DNA of 64,000 bases, taken from Micromonospora_E sp048060115. Its GTDB lineage: Bacteria; Actinomycetota; Actinomycetes; Mycobacteriales; Micromonosporaceae. Numbering within the stretch: the first letter of the stretch is position 1; each line of letters opens with the position of its first letter. Under the pieces are notes generated by a model. It was given only the letters and a program-made list of their open reading frames with translations. It was not told the origin of the DNA and did not search any database. Below, in pieces: positions 53,281 to 61,744 of the stretch. The translations under genes were made by a program, and so were the position numbers. The stretch is from assembly GCF_048060115.1 (NCBI RefSeq), contig NZ_JBHMIM010000029.1, forward strand, positions 18,650-82,649, given 5' to 3'.

Positions 53281-54270
53281 TCACCGGGTGACCAGCGCCG
53301 CCACCTCGTCGGCGCAACCCCAGCTGAGGGTCACCCCGGCACCGCCATGCCCGTAGCAGTGCACCAGACGGGAGATGCCGGACGGCGGGCCGGGATCGAC
53401 GTCGACCCGCGCTCCGCCGTGGCGCGCCGGCCGAATACCGACGTACTGGCCGAGCACCGGGGCGGCGGCCACCTCCGGAACCAGCTCGGCGCAGCGGGCC
53501 CGGATCGCCCGGCTCGTCGCCGGATCGGGTCGGAAACCGTCCAGGTCAGACGAACTGTCGTCGGATGCGGCCACGAGCGGATCGAATGTGCCACCGAGCA
53601 CCACGTCGCGCCGACGTGGATGGACGTAGGCCACCCCGGCCGGATGGCCCTCGTCCCTGACCGAGGTGGCGACGCCGGGATTGGCCACCACGACCACCTG
53701 CCCGCGCACCGGATGGACCGCCGGATCGGCCGCCAGCCGGCCGGCGGCCAGCCCGGTCGCGTTCACCACGACCGGGGCCACCTCGGCGGCCTCGGACAGC
53801 GCGGCGAGCCGCCGCTGGTGCAGCACTCCCCCGGCGGTCCGGAACCGGTCGAGCAACCAGCTCAGGTACGGCCGCATCTCCACCGTCGGCACCATGCACC
53901 GCCATTCGGCGACCACCCCGGCGGGTCCGGTCGTGGTGACCGGGCAGTACCGCAGATCCGGCACGGCCGCCGCCCACCAGGGTGGTTCGTCGACCGGCGC
54001 GCGCAGTAGCATCCGGGTCGGCCGCATCACCACCCCGGTCGCCGGGGTGTTGGCCTGCGCGGCGAACTCCTCGAAGGTGCGCCGGGCCTGGTCGAGGACT
54101 CTCGGCGCGGCCTCGGTACGGGTCGGATACCAGACGGCGGCGGCGAGGGCCGACACTGTCCGCTCCAGCGGGTCCGCGCTGACGACCGCGGTCCGCAGGC
54201 CCCGTTGCTGCAGCCTGATCGCACAGGACAGTCCGATCATCCCGGCCCCGACGACCACCACGTCGACCAA
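53281..54270 (-). CDS. FAD-dependent oxidoreductase, D-amino-acid-oxidase family
   Basis: 329 aa from TTG 54270, supported by AAGGAGA seven bases upstream. The N-terminal Rossmann loop is VVVVGAGMIGLSCA. The family pattern continues with VNATGLAAGRLA, VRGQVVVV, the substrate-binding Arg region in YVGIRPAR and the C-terminal HCYGHGGAGVTLSWG, which binds flavin in D-amino-acid and glycine oxidases. It probably oxidises a D-amino acid or related amine to an imino acid with peroxide release. The substrate is not predictable. It lies 15 bp after the lipoprotein gene. Confidence 0.88.
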   Translation of the reverse strand: MVDVVVVGAGMIGLSCAIRLQQRGLRTAVVSADPLERTVSALAAAVWYPTRTEAAPRVLDQARRTFEEFAAQANTPATGVVMRPTRMLLRAPVDEPPWWAAAVPDLRYCPVTTTGPAGVVAEWRCMVPTVEMRPYLSWLLDRFRTAGGVLHQRRLAALSEAAEVAPVVVNATGLAAGRLAADPAVHPVRGQVVVVANPGVATSVRDEGHPAGVAYVHPRRRDVVLGGTFDPLVAASDDSSSDLDGFRPDPATSRAIRARCAELVPEVAAAPVLGQYVGIRPARHGGARVDVDPGPPSGISRLVHCYGHGGAGVTLSWGCADEVAALVTR

Positions 54271-54285
54271 CCGTCCGTCTCCTTC

Positions 54286-55047
54286 TCAGCCGTGTGCGAC
54301 GTCCACCGCCACGATGTGCAGTCCGTCGCGGGTCAGTTCGATGATCCGTACCGGAAGCGCCTGGTCGGCGCCGGCGGCGGCCTCGACCCCGACACCGTAG
54401 GTGACCCGACCCTCGAAGTCACCGGCGAAGCCGTACCCACGCAGGTTCCCGAACCGAAGCTCCGGTCGCGGCGAGCGGCGCACCGACGTCCGGCCCTGTC
54501 CGTCGTGGGCCTGCGCGGAGACGAAGCGGATCTGCAGAAGACAGTTCCCGGGCAGGTCCAGCGGCTCGCCACTGCCGTCGAAGACGATCTGCGGCACGTA
54601 TCCGACCTCGTAGGACGGAAACCCCGACCGGAACGCGAACGTCATCCGACCGAACGCCGGCTTCGCCGAGGGATGATCGGCGGCGTCGATCTCGATCAGG
54701 TACGGCAGCGGCGGCTGCGGCGCAACCGGCGGCCGGACCTCATGGTCGACCCGTACCGGTTCCACCGGGACCGCCCACCCGTACCGCACCCGGTAGCTGT
54801 CCGGGGCGGGGCCGGGCGGACCGTCCCGGCCGTCCCGGCCGTCCCGGCCGTCCCGGGTCAGTTCCGCGGTGGGTGCCCTACCTTGTCGCGGCGACGACCC
54901 GGATTCGGCCGGCGGGCCGGCACCGCCGGCGTGCCCGGCCGGCGGCGACCCGGCCGCCACCGGGCCGGACCGCTCGGCTGGGACGCAACCGGCGGCCATC
55001 AGGACGACGGCGAGACAGACGAGCATCGGTACGCGCAGCGCAATCAT
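54286..55047 (-). CDS. AMIN-like domain lipoprotein
   Basis: 253 aa from ATG 55047, chosen so that a normal lipoprotein signal (VPMLVCLAVVLMAAGC) begins the protein. After the lipidated Cys comes a low-complexity stretch with GRD repeated three times, like a tiny collagen motif. The C-terminal ~150 residues (YLIEIDAADHP, MTFAFRSGFPSYEVGYV, LPGNCLLQIRF) match the AMIN-like domain found in actinobacterial lipoproteins. Its ligand is unknown. It is 15 bp upstream of the D-amino-acid-oxidase-like gene and probably co-transcribed. Confidence 0.75.
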   Translation of the reverse strand: MIALRVPMLVCLAVVLMAAGCVPAERSGPVAAGSPPAGHAGGAGPPAESGSSPRQGRAPTAELTRDGRDGRDGRDGPPGPAPDSYRVRYGWAVPVEPVRVDHEVRPPVAPQPPLPYLIEIDAADHPSAKPAFGRMTFAFRSGFPSYEVGYVPQIVFDGSGEPLDLPGNCLLQIRFVSAQAHDGQGRTSVRRSPRPELRFGNLRGYGFAGDFEGRVTYGVGVEAAAGADQALPVRIIELTRDGLHIVAVDVAHG

Positions 55048-55152
55048 GCCGGGTTGACGCGCGGCGGTCGGCGGCGGTTTACCCGTGAGCGTCACCCGAC
55101 CGCGACCGGTCCACCGTCCTGGCCTCGGGGCAACCGCCCGGCGACGATCGAA

Positions 55153-55698
55153 TCAGGACCGCCACTTGATCGAGCAACCCATGCTGGGCTGCTGCGGCTC
55201 GGGGACCGGCCGGCCGGCGAGCACCGCCTCGATCGCGCCGCGCAGGGCCTCGCCGGTGACCGGCTTGCCGTTGCCGGGGGTCGAGTCGTCGAAGGCCCCA
55301 CGGTAGGCCAGGGTGCGGTCGGCGCCGTACAGGAAGAAGTCCGGGGTGCAGACGGCATGGTAGGCCCGCCCGACCTGCTGGCTGGCGTCGACCAGGTAGG
55401 GAAAGTCCCACCCGGCCCGCTGCGCCTGCTCGACCAGTTTCTCGGGCGAGTCGTCCGGGTACGCCTGGGCGTCGTTGGTGCAGATACCGACCACCGCCAA
55501 CGACGGATAGCCGGCCAGCACCTTGCCGAGTGCCGCCTCGATGTGCTGCACGTAGGGACAGTGGTTACAGACGAAGGCGACGAGCAGCGCCGGCGAACCC
55601 GCGAAATCGTCCCGGCGGATCACCTGACCGGTGGGGTCCGGGAGAGCGAAATCGGGGGCCGGGGTGCCCAGCGGCACCATCTCTGAGGTGACAGCCAT
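55153..55698 (-). CDS. Thioredoxin-fold (AhpC/TSA-like) protein
   Basis: 181 aa. It begins with the redoxin pattern LGTPAPDFALPDPTGQ. The active-site region is FVCNHCPYVQ, a C-x-x-C at residues ~44-47, and VGICTNDAQAYPDDS continues the fold. The substrate-side loop TPDFFLYGADRTLAYRG is typical of cytoplasmic thioredoxin-family proteins annotated as redoxins. No signal peptide. It probably reduces peroxides or disulfides. The last residues (MGCSIKW) contain one more conserved Cys. Confidence 0.88.
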   Translation of the reverse strand: MAVTSEMVPLGTPAPDFALPDPTGQVIRRDDFAGSPALLVAFVCNHCPYVQHIEAALGKVLAGYPSLAVVGICTNDAQAYPDDSPEKLVEQAQRAGWDFPYLVDASQQVGRAYHAVCTPDFFLYGADRTLAYRGAFDDSTPGNGKPVTGEALRGAIEAVLAGRPVPEPQQPSMGCSIKWRS

Positions 55699-55839
55699 GC
55701 CGCCACCCTACCCTCGGGACCGGGGTCCGAACCGCCGGCACGGATGCCGCTGGCTTCACCACTCAGGGGGCATGAAGCCCCGCGCCGTGACACCAGTCTG
55801 TTGCTGACAGTGTCTGGTCCGGCCCGCTGAAGGCGGCGG

Positions 55840-56091
55840 TGCTGCTCGGTGGCGCGTGGCCCGTGCTGCGGGTCCAGCCGGCACCGCCACCGCGCTGCTG
55901 TTCGCGGCGATGCACACCCAGCGGATCGGTTCCGGACCGCTGGCCGAGACGGTCGCCGTGGTGCTGGTGTTCAACGGCGGGTTCGGCTGTTCCTCGGCTA
56001 CCTGCGGGCGCCATACCGCAACATCTGGGCGCTGATCCTGGCCCATGGGGCGGTCAACTCGCTCACCCTGCTACCGATCTTCATCGGGTAG
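55840..56091 (+). pseudogene. CPBP intramembrane metalloprotease remnant
   Basis: The C-terminal part of a CPBP (CAAX protease / bacteriocin-processing) protein survives in pieces in different frames: TALLFAAMHTQRIGSG then VVLVFNGGFG in one frame, and LFLGYLRAPYRN then LILAHGAVNS in the next. Adding one base near 55990 joins them (GFG to LFLGYL). A further break lies near 55880. The upstream E-E-x-x-x-R motif is absent. No intact start exists. Confidence 0.65.
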
Positions 56092-56270
56092 CGGGCCCGC
56101 CTCCGGCCGGGACATAGTCGAATTTTGGACCCCTCGGGGTCGGGCCAGTAGGTGGCGAAGCCGACGCCACAGCGGCGCCAAGCGAACTCCGCGAGGCCGT
56201 CGCGCCGCGTACCTGGTCGGCACCCGGAGGGCGGGGCGGTACCGCCACGTCGCTGCGGCTGCCTGGCAGC

Positions 56271-56316
56271 CAGCATCCCGGGTGGTCGCCTCGACTGGCG
56301 ACCACCCGGGATGCTG
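56271..56316 (-). terminator. Perfect 20-bp hairpin terminator after the DUF4394 gene
   Basis: Arms 56271-56290 and 56297-56316 are perfectly complementary around a 6-base loop (TCGACT), ~20 bp beyond the DUF4394 stop codon. Confidence 0.8.
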
Positions 56317-56336
56317 CACTTGGGTCAGTTGGCAGG

Positions 56337-57338
56337 TCAGAGCTGGTTCAGTGGCACGGCCAGGTCGGTGACGTGGTACTTCTTCGGAAAGTCCCCGGCC
56401 TTTTCGGCCGCACCGGTCAGAATGTTGATCTTGTAAAGACTGCTGTGACCGTTGGCGTCCAGGGCCGCGAAGCCCTGCACGGCGACCGTGCGGCCGTCCC
56501 GCACCGTGCTGTAGATGTCGAAGCCGGCGTTCGGGTGAGGTTCGACGCCGAGCGCGCCGGTGCCGGCGAGCTGGCCGGAGTTGGCCGGAGACTGGAGCGC
56601 GATCTGGCCGAGGTTGGTGTCGAGGTCGAACAGGGTCGTGGCCGTCGCGGGGTCGAGATCGTTGTTGGTGTACGCGGCACCGGTCAGTCCGGTCGCGGTT
56701 TCCGGTGCCGGCGGGTAGGTGAGGGTGCCGTCGACAACGGTGGAGCCGCCCGGGTTGACGTCGTGGCGCAGGTTCTGGCCCGCGTCACTGATGACCCGCA
56801 GTCGGTCGGCGGCCGGGTTGAAGTCGACACCGTAGTACTTGCCCTGCAGGGTGACGCTCAGCTGGCTCACCTTCTCCGCGGCGACGGCGCACAGGTCCAG
56901 CAGGTAGATGCCACCGGCGTTGCCGACCCCGTACAGTTCGCCGTTCTGGACCCGGTAGTCGATTCCGAGCAGGTAGTCGTCACCCTGCAGATCGCCGCCG
57001 ACCGTGCCGATGTCGTGCGCCTTTCCTGGTGCGTCGACATGGAAGATGACCAGTTTCTGGTCGACGGTGAGCCCGACCGAGATGAGCCCGCCCTTGCCGT
57101 GGTGGTCCCGGCCGTGGTGGTCCCTGCCACCGCTGTCCTTGGCACCCCCGCCCGCCCCACCTCGCTGCACCGCGCAGCCGGACCGGTCAGGCCCGGTCGA
57201 CGACTCGACCTGCGGCTCAACTCCGCTGTCGGAGAAGGCCGGCACCGCCGTGAGCGTGGTGGTGACGGTCGCGGCCACGCCGACCAGGCCCGCGAGGCCC
57301 GCGAGCACCAAGCCACGGTTGAGCAACTTGTTCGCCAT
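56337..57338 (-). CDS. Secreted DUF4394 domain protein
   Basis: 333 aa from ATG 57338 (AGAGG upstream); the frame upstream to 57482 has no start support. Signal peptide (GLVLAGLAGLVGVAATVTT), then a His-rich patch with DHHGRDHHGKGG. The rest is DUF4394, which is predicted to be propeller-like: LVIFHVDAPGKAHDIGTV, LLGIDYRVQNGELYGVG, YYGVDFNPAADRLRVISDAGQN and VEPHPNAGFDIYS, the repeated pattern of this family. Function unknown; it is likely extracellular. A strong terminator follows. Confidence 0.85.
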   Translation of the reverse strand: MANKLLNRGLVLAGLAGLVGVAATVTTTLTAVPAFSDSGVEPQVESSTGPDRSGCAVQRGGAGGGAKDSGGRDHHGRDHHGKGGLISVGLTVDQKLVIFHVDAPGKAHDIGTVGGDLQGDDYLLGIDYRVQNGELYGVGNAGGIYLLDLCAVAAEKVSQLSVTLQGKYYGVDFNPAADRLRVISDAGQNLRHDVNPGGSTVVDGTLTYPPAPETATGLTGAAYTNNDLDPATATTLFDLDTNLGQIALQSPANSGQLAGTGALGVEPHPNAGFDIYSTVRDGRTVAVQGFAALDANGHSSLYKINILTGAAEKAGDFPKKYHVTDLAVPLNQL

Positions 57339-57631
57339 GTCATACCTCTTCTTCCCGATGTGGTGACGGAGGCCCGGCTTGCGGACCTGGGAAGATGACA
57401 ACATCTCGCAGGACACCAGGTAACTGGAACAACACCAGTTCGCCCATTGGAGGAATCGGGAAGCACTGGTCGCGCCCCGCACCCTGAGCTGCTACCGGCA
57501 CCAGCCGTCCCAGATGGCCGCAGCCGCACCTTCGCGCCCTTGCGTCGCGCGCACCGCAGGCGGGACCATGCGATGGACAGCTGTCGTCGGGTCCAGAGCA
57601 CCTGGTCGACGACACCGACGGAAGGGTGTCC

Positions 57632-58870
57632 ATGGACGACACCGACTGTGTCATCGCTGGCGGCGGACCCGCCGGGGTGATGCTCGGTCTGCTGCTGGCC
57701 CGGGCCGGAGTGCGGGTCGTCGTCTGTGAGAAGCACGCCGACTTCCTGCGTGACTTCCGTGGCGACACCGTGCATCCGTCCACCATGCGGCTGCTCGACG
57801 AGCTCGGCCTGGGCGCCCGCTTCGCCGCCCTGCCGCAGAGCCGGATCGAGCAGATCGCCTTCCCGACGCCTGGCGGCGGGCGGATCGTCGTCGGCGACCT
57901 GCGCCGGCTGCGTACCCCACACCCGTATATAGCGATGGTGCCGCAATGGGACCTGCTCAACCTGCTGACGGACGCGGCCGCCGCCGAGCCGACGTTCGAT
58001 CTGCGGATGAGCACCGAGGTGACCGGGTTGCTGCGCGACGGCGATCGGGTCACCGGGGTGCGTTACCGCAGCGCCGACGGCGGCACCGGTGACATCCAGG
58101 CCGCGCTGACGGTCGGCTGCGACGGTCGCTGGTCGACGGTGCGGCGGGCCGCCGGGCTGCACCCGCGTGAACTGCCGGTGCCGATCGACGCCTGGTGGTT
58201 CCGGCTGCCCCGGCACGACAGCGACGACCTGACCGGCCTGGCACCGGCCGCCGGTCGCGGCGCGTTCATGGTGGTGATCGGCCGGGAAAGCCATCTGCAG
58301 ATCGCGTACGTCGCCCGCAAGGGCACCGACGCGCAGTTGCGCGCCCGGGGCGTCGAGGCGTTCCGCCACGAGGTGGCCGCGATCGCCCCCTGGCTCGCCG
58401 ACCGGGTCGACTCGGTGTCGGCCATGGACGACGTCAAGCATCTCGACGTCCGGGTCAACCGGCTGCGCCGCTGGCAGCTCGACGGCCTGCTCTGCATCGG
58501 CGACGCGGCGCACGCGATGAGCCCGGTCGGCGGGGTCGGGATCAACCTGGCCATCGCCGACGCGGTCGCCACGGCGACTCGGCTGGCCGACCCACTGCGG
58601 CGCCGGGGCCGAGTCACCACGACGGAGTTGGCTGGCGTCCAGGCCCGTAGGGCGCTACCCACCGTCGTGGTGCAGGCGATGCAGCAGGCCCTGCACCGCA
58701 ACCTGGTGCGGCCGATCCTCGATGGCCGGCGGGCCGGCCCGCCGGCTCCGGTGCTGACGCTGATGCGCCGGCTCCCGCAGGCATCGCTGCTACCCGCCTA
58801 TCTGATCGGCATCGGGCCGCGTCCCGAGGACGCACCCGACTTCGCCCGCCGGCCGCCCGCGCCGACCTGA
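57632..58870 (+). CDS. FAD-dependent monooxygenase (PHBH-like)
   Basis: 412 aa from ATG 57632 with GGAAGGG upstream; GTG 57626 is an alternative. The FAD-binding motifs are in order: GGGPAGVMLGLLLARAG at the start, the D-G motif in VGCDGRWSTVRRAAG (~ residue 165) and the G-D motif in CIGDAAHAMSPVGGVGINLA (~ residue 290). Enzymes of this class hydroxylate aromatic or polyketide substrates with NAD(P)H and oxygen. Substrate and pathway are not evident, and no biosynthetic genes are adjacent. Confidence 0.9.
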   Translation: MDDTDCVIAGGGPAGVMLGLLLARAGVRVVVCEKHADFLRDFRGDTVHPSTMRLLDELGLGARFAALPQSRIEQIAFPTPGGGRIVVGDLRRLRTPHPYIAMVPQWDLLNLLTDAAAAEPTFDLRMSTEVTGLLRDGDRVTGVRYRSADGGTGDIQAALTVGCDGRWSTVRRAAGLHPRELPVPIDAWWFRLPRHDSDDLTGLAPAAGRGAFMVVIGRESHLQIAYVARKGTDAQLRARGVEAFRHEVAAIAPWLADRVDSVSAMDDVKHLDVRVNRLRRWQLDGLLCIGDAAHAMSPVGGVGINLAIADAVATATRLADPLRRRGRVTTTELAGVQARRALPTVVVQAMQQALHRNLVRPILDGRRAGPPAPVLTLMRRLPQASLLPAYLIGIGPRPEDAPDFARRPPAPT

Positions 58871-58871
58871 C

Positions 58872-58901
58872 GGCTCGACCCGGCCTGGCACCGGGCGAGC
58901 C
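58872..58901. terminator. Hairpin between convergent genes
   Basis: GGCTCGACCCGG pairs with CCGGGCGAGCC (one bulged A) across a 7-base loop in the 40-bp gap between the monooxygenase and GH63 genes. Probably bidirectional. Confidence 0.6.
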
Positions 58902-58910
58902 AGCGCGCGG

Positions 58911-61586
58911 TCAGCCGTCCGGGTGCTCGGGGCGGTCGGCCCGCACGGTGAGGATCAGGTCGGCGACCAGCGCCGTCCAACCGGTCTGGTGCCAGGCACC
59001 GAGGCCGGCACCGTTGTCGCCGTGGAAGTACTCCGGGAAGGCGATCAGGTCCCGCCAGTCGGGGTGCTGCTGAAACGTCTCGCAGGCACCGTAGATCGGC
59101 CGCCGGCCGTACCCGTCGCGCAGGAACAGCGAGATCAACCGGTGCGACAGGTCGTCGGCGATGGCGTTGAGCGTCCGCTTCGAGCCGGAACGGGTCGGGA
59201 ACTCGATCAGCAGGTCGTCGCCGAAGAAGGTGGCGAAGTCGCGCAACGCGCAGATCAGCAGATAGTTGGTCGGCATCCAGATCGGACCCCGCCAGTTCGA
59301 GTTGCCACCGAACAGTCCGCTGGCCGACTCGGCCGGCTCGTACCCGACGGTGAAGTCCTGCCCGCCGAGGGAGATGGTGAACGGCTCGTCGAGGTGCTGG
59401 CGCGACAGTGTCCGCAACCCGTACGGGGAGAGGAACTCCTCCTCGTCGAGCATCGGCGCGAGGATCCGCACGATCTGGTCCGGTCCGACCATCGACAGCA
59501 ACCGGTGCTGGCGGCCGTCGCCGGCCAGCCGGCGGGCGCCGATCACGTCGGCGTACTCCGGTTTGTTGGTCAGGAACCAGCGCAGTCGCGCCCCCAGCTC
59601 GGGAAGCCGGGCGATGGTGCCCGAATGCAGGGTGGTGGTGGCCGCCAACGGCAGGAGCCCGACCACCGAGCGGACCTTCAGCGGCATCGTGTCACCGTCG
59701 GGCAACCGCAGCTGGTCGTAGAAGAACGAGTCCTCCTCGTCCCACAGTCCCTGGTCGTACGCGGCGGCCGCGATGTAAGCGAAATGTTCCAGAAACTTCG
59801 TGGCGATGTCGGTGTACGTGTGGTCGTGCACCGCCAGGGTGAGCGCCATGTCGAGCATGTTCAGCGCGTACGTCGCCATCCACCCGGTGCCGTCGGACTG
59901 TTCCAGGACGCCGGCCACCGGCAGCGCCGCCGAACGGTCGAACGGTCCGACGTTGTCCAGCCCGAGGAAACCGCCCTCGAAGACGTTGTTTCCGTTGATG
60001 TCCTTACGGTTGACCCACCAGGTGAAGTTGAGCAGCAGCTTGTGCATGATCCGGGCGAGGAACTCGAAGTCGCGCCGACCGTCGATCTCGAACACCCGCA
60101 GCGCGGCCCAGGCGTGCACCGGCGGGTTGACGTCGGCGAACGCCCATTCGTACGCGGGGATCTGCCCATTGGGGTGCATGTACCACTCGCGCAGCAGCAA
60201 CAGCAGCTGGTCCTTGGCGAACTGCGCGTCGACCCGGGCCAAAGTGGAGCAGTGGAATGCCAGATCCCAGGCCGCGTACCAGGGGTATTCCCACGGGTCC
60301 GGCATGGAGATCACGTCGAAGCTGTTCATGTGCCACCAGGCGGCGTTGCGCCCGTGGGTGCGGCCTTCCGGCGGTGGCGCGCTCGACGGGTCACCGGCGA
60401 GCCACTGGGCGACGTCGAAGTGGTAGAACTGCTTGCCCCAGAGCACTCCGGCCAGGGCCCGGCGGGCAACGAGCCGCTCGTCGTCGGTGGCGGCGGCCGG
60501 GATGACGGTGTCGTAGAAGCGGTCGGCCTCGGCCTGCCGAGCGGCGAGGACGGCGGCGTGTCCGGCACCGAGGTTGAGCCGGGGCGGCCGATCGTTGTTC
60601 GGCGGCGGAGCGGTCAGCGTCATCCTCAGCCGGATCCGGTCCTCGCCGCCGGCCGGCACGTCCAGCACGTAGTACAGCGCGCCTTTGGTGCCGGTGAGCT
60701 CGGGGTTGACGGTCTCCTCGCCGTTGACGACGTGGTCGTTGATGCCGTCCTTCGGGTACGGGGTCCGCGAGTCCTGCCCCCAGAGCCGCTCGGCGTTGCT
60801 GTCGTTGTCGCACAGCAGCGGGGTCGGGTCGCCGTCGCCCTGCAGCACCAGCTGCCCCAGCACCCAGTGATGGCCGACGAGGCGGTCCCGCTCGCCGGTG
60901 AGCACCGGGATCTGGTCGCGGCCGGGCAGCCCCCAGCTCCAGGTGTTGCGGAACCACAGGCTGGGTAGCACGTGCAGTCGAGCATCGGTGTCGCCGCGGT
61001 TGGCCACGGTGATCTCGATGCACATGTCGGTCGGCCCGGCCTTGGCGTAGTCGACGGTTACCGCCCAGTACCGGTCGTTGTCGAAGACGCCGGTGTCGAC
61101 CAGTTCATACTCGGTCTCGTCGCGGCCGCGCATACCGTTGACCGCGACGAGGTCATCGTAGGGAAAGGCGGCCTGCGGATAGTGGTAACGCCAACGCATC
61201 CAGGAGTGGGTGGGGGTGGAGTCCTCGTACCACCAGTACTCCTTGACGTCCTCGCCGTGGTTTCCGCCGTCACCGCCGAGGCCGAACATCCGCTCCTTGA
61301 GGATCGGGTCTTCACCGTTCCACAGGGCCAGCCCGAAACAGAACGTCTGCCGGTCGTCACAGATACCGGCCATGGCATCCTCGTTCCAGCGGTATGCCCG
61401 CGATCGGGCATGATCGTGTGGGAAGTAGTCCCACGCCGTACCGTGCTCGCTGTAGTCCTCCCGAACCGTGCCCCATGCCCGCTCTGACACGTAGGGCCCC
61501 CATGCCCGCCACGGCTGCTCGCCCGCGTCGGCTTCCGCCAACCGGGTGCGCTCCGGATCACGATACGTCCGCTTGGAGTTGACCAT
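58911..61586 (-). CDS. GH63-like (MGH1-type) glucosidase
   Basis: 891 aa from ATG 61586; an ATG three codons earlier (61595) is possible, and the longer frame to 61706 is not supported. No signal peptide, so it is probably cytoplasmic. An N-terminal beta-sandwich-like part (RAWGTVREDYSEHGTAWDYF, GGDGGNHGEDVKEYWWYEDS) precedes an alpha-helical barrel rich in Trp/Asp motifs (WDLAFHCSTLARVDAQFAK, YEWAFADVNPPVHAWA, GLWDEEDSFFYDQL, NWRGPIWMPTNYLL). This fits the bacterial GH63 group that hydrolyses alpha-glucosides or glucosyl/mannosyl-glycerate. Divergent from a debranching-type enzyme, with 158 bp shared. Confidence 0.8.
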   Translation of the reverse strand: MVNSKRTYRDPERTRLAEADAGEQPWRAWGPYVSERAWGTVREDYSEHGTAWDYFPHDHARSRAYRWNEDAMAGICDDRQTFCFGLALWNGEDPILKERMFGLGGDGGNHGEDVKEYWWYEDSTPTHSWMRWRYHYPQAAFPYDDLVAVNGMRGRDETEYELVDTGVFDNDRYWAVTVDYAKAGPTDMCIEITVANRGDTDARLHVLPSLWFRNTWSWGLPGRDQIPVLTGERDRLVGHHWVLGQLVLQGDGDPTPLLCDNDSNAERLWGQDSRTPYPKDGINDHVVNGEETVNPELTGTKGALYYVLDVPAGGEDRIRLRMTLTAPPPNNDRPPRLNLGAGHAAVLAARQAEADRFYDTVIPAAATDDERLVARRALAGVLWGKQFYHFDVAQWLAGDPSSAPPPEGRTHGRNAAWWHMNSFDVISMPDPWEYPWYAAWDLAFHCSTLARVDAQFAKDQLLLLLREWYMHPNGQIPAYEWAFADVNPPVHAWAALRVFEIDGRRDFEFLARIMHKLLLNFTWWVNRKDINGNNVFEGGFLGLDNVGPFDRSAALPVAGVLEQSDGTGWMATYALNMLDMALTLAVHDHTYTDIATKFLEHFAYIAAAAYDQGLWDEEDSFFYDQLRLPDGDTMPLKVRSVVGLLPLAATTTLHSGTIARLPELGARLRWFLTNKPEYADVIGARRLAGDGRQHRLLSMVGPDQIVRILAPMLDEEEFLSPYGLRTLSRQHLDEPFTISLGGQDFTVGYEPAESASGLFGGNSNWRGPIWMPTNYLLICALRDFATFFGDDLLIEFPTRSGSKRTLNAIADDLSHRLISLFLRDGYGRRPIYGACETFQQHPDWRDLIAFPEYFHGDNGAGLGAWHQTGWTALVADLILTVRADRPEHPDG

Positions 61587-61744
61587 GGCGGTCATTCTCC
61601 CTGGAACGTGTTTCCGGCACTTGTCGGACCACCATCTTGCCGGCCCGCCAGCGCCGGCCGCCCGGCCCGATCGCCTCCACCTCGCCCCACCCGGTTCGCC
61701 CCGCACCGATCCTGTCCCGTCGGTTCACCAGTCCTGGAGGAACA

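Noticed and set aside
55756..56046. Minus-strand 96-codon frame
   Set aside because: No domain and no ribosome site; the plus strand carries the CPBP remnant over the same bases.
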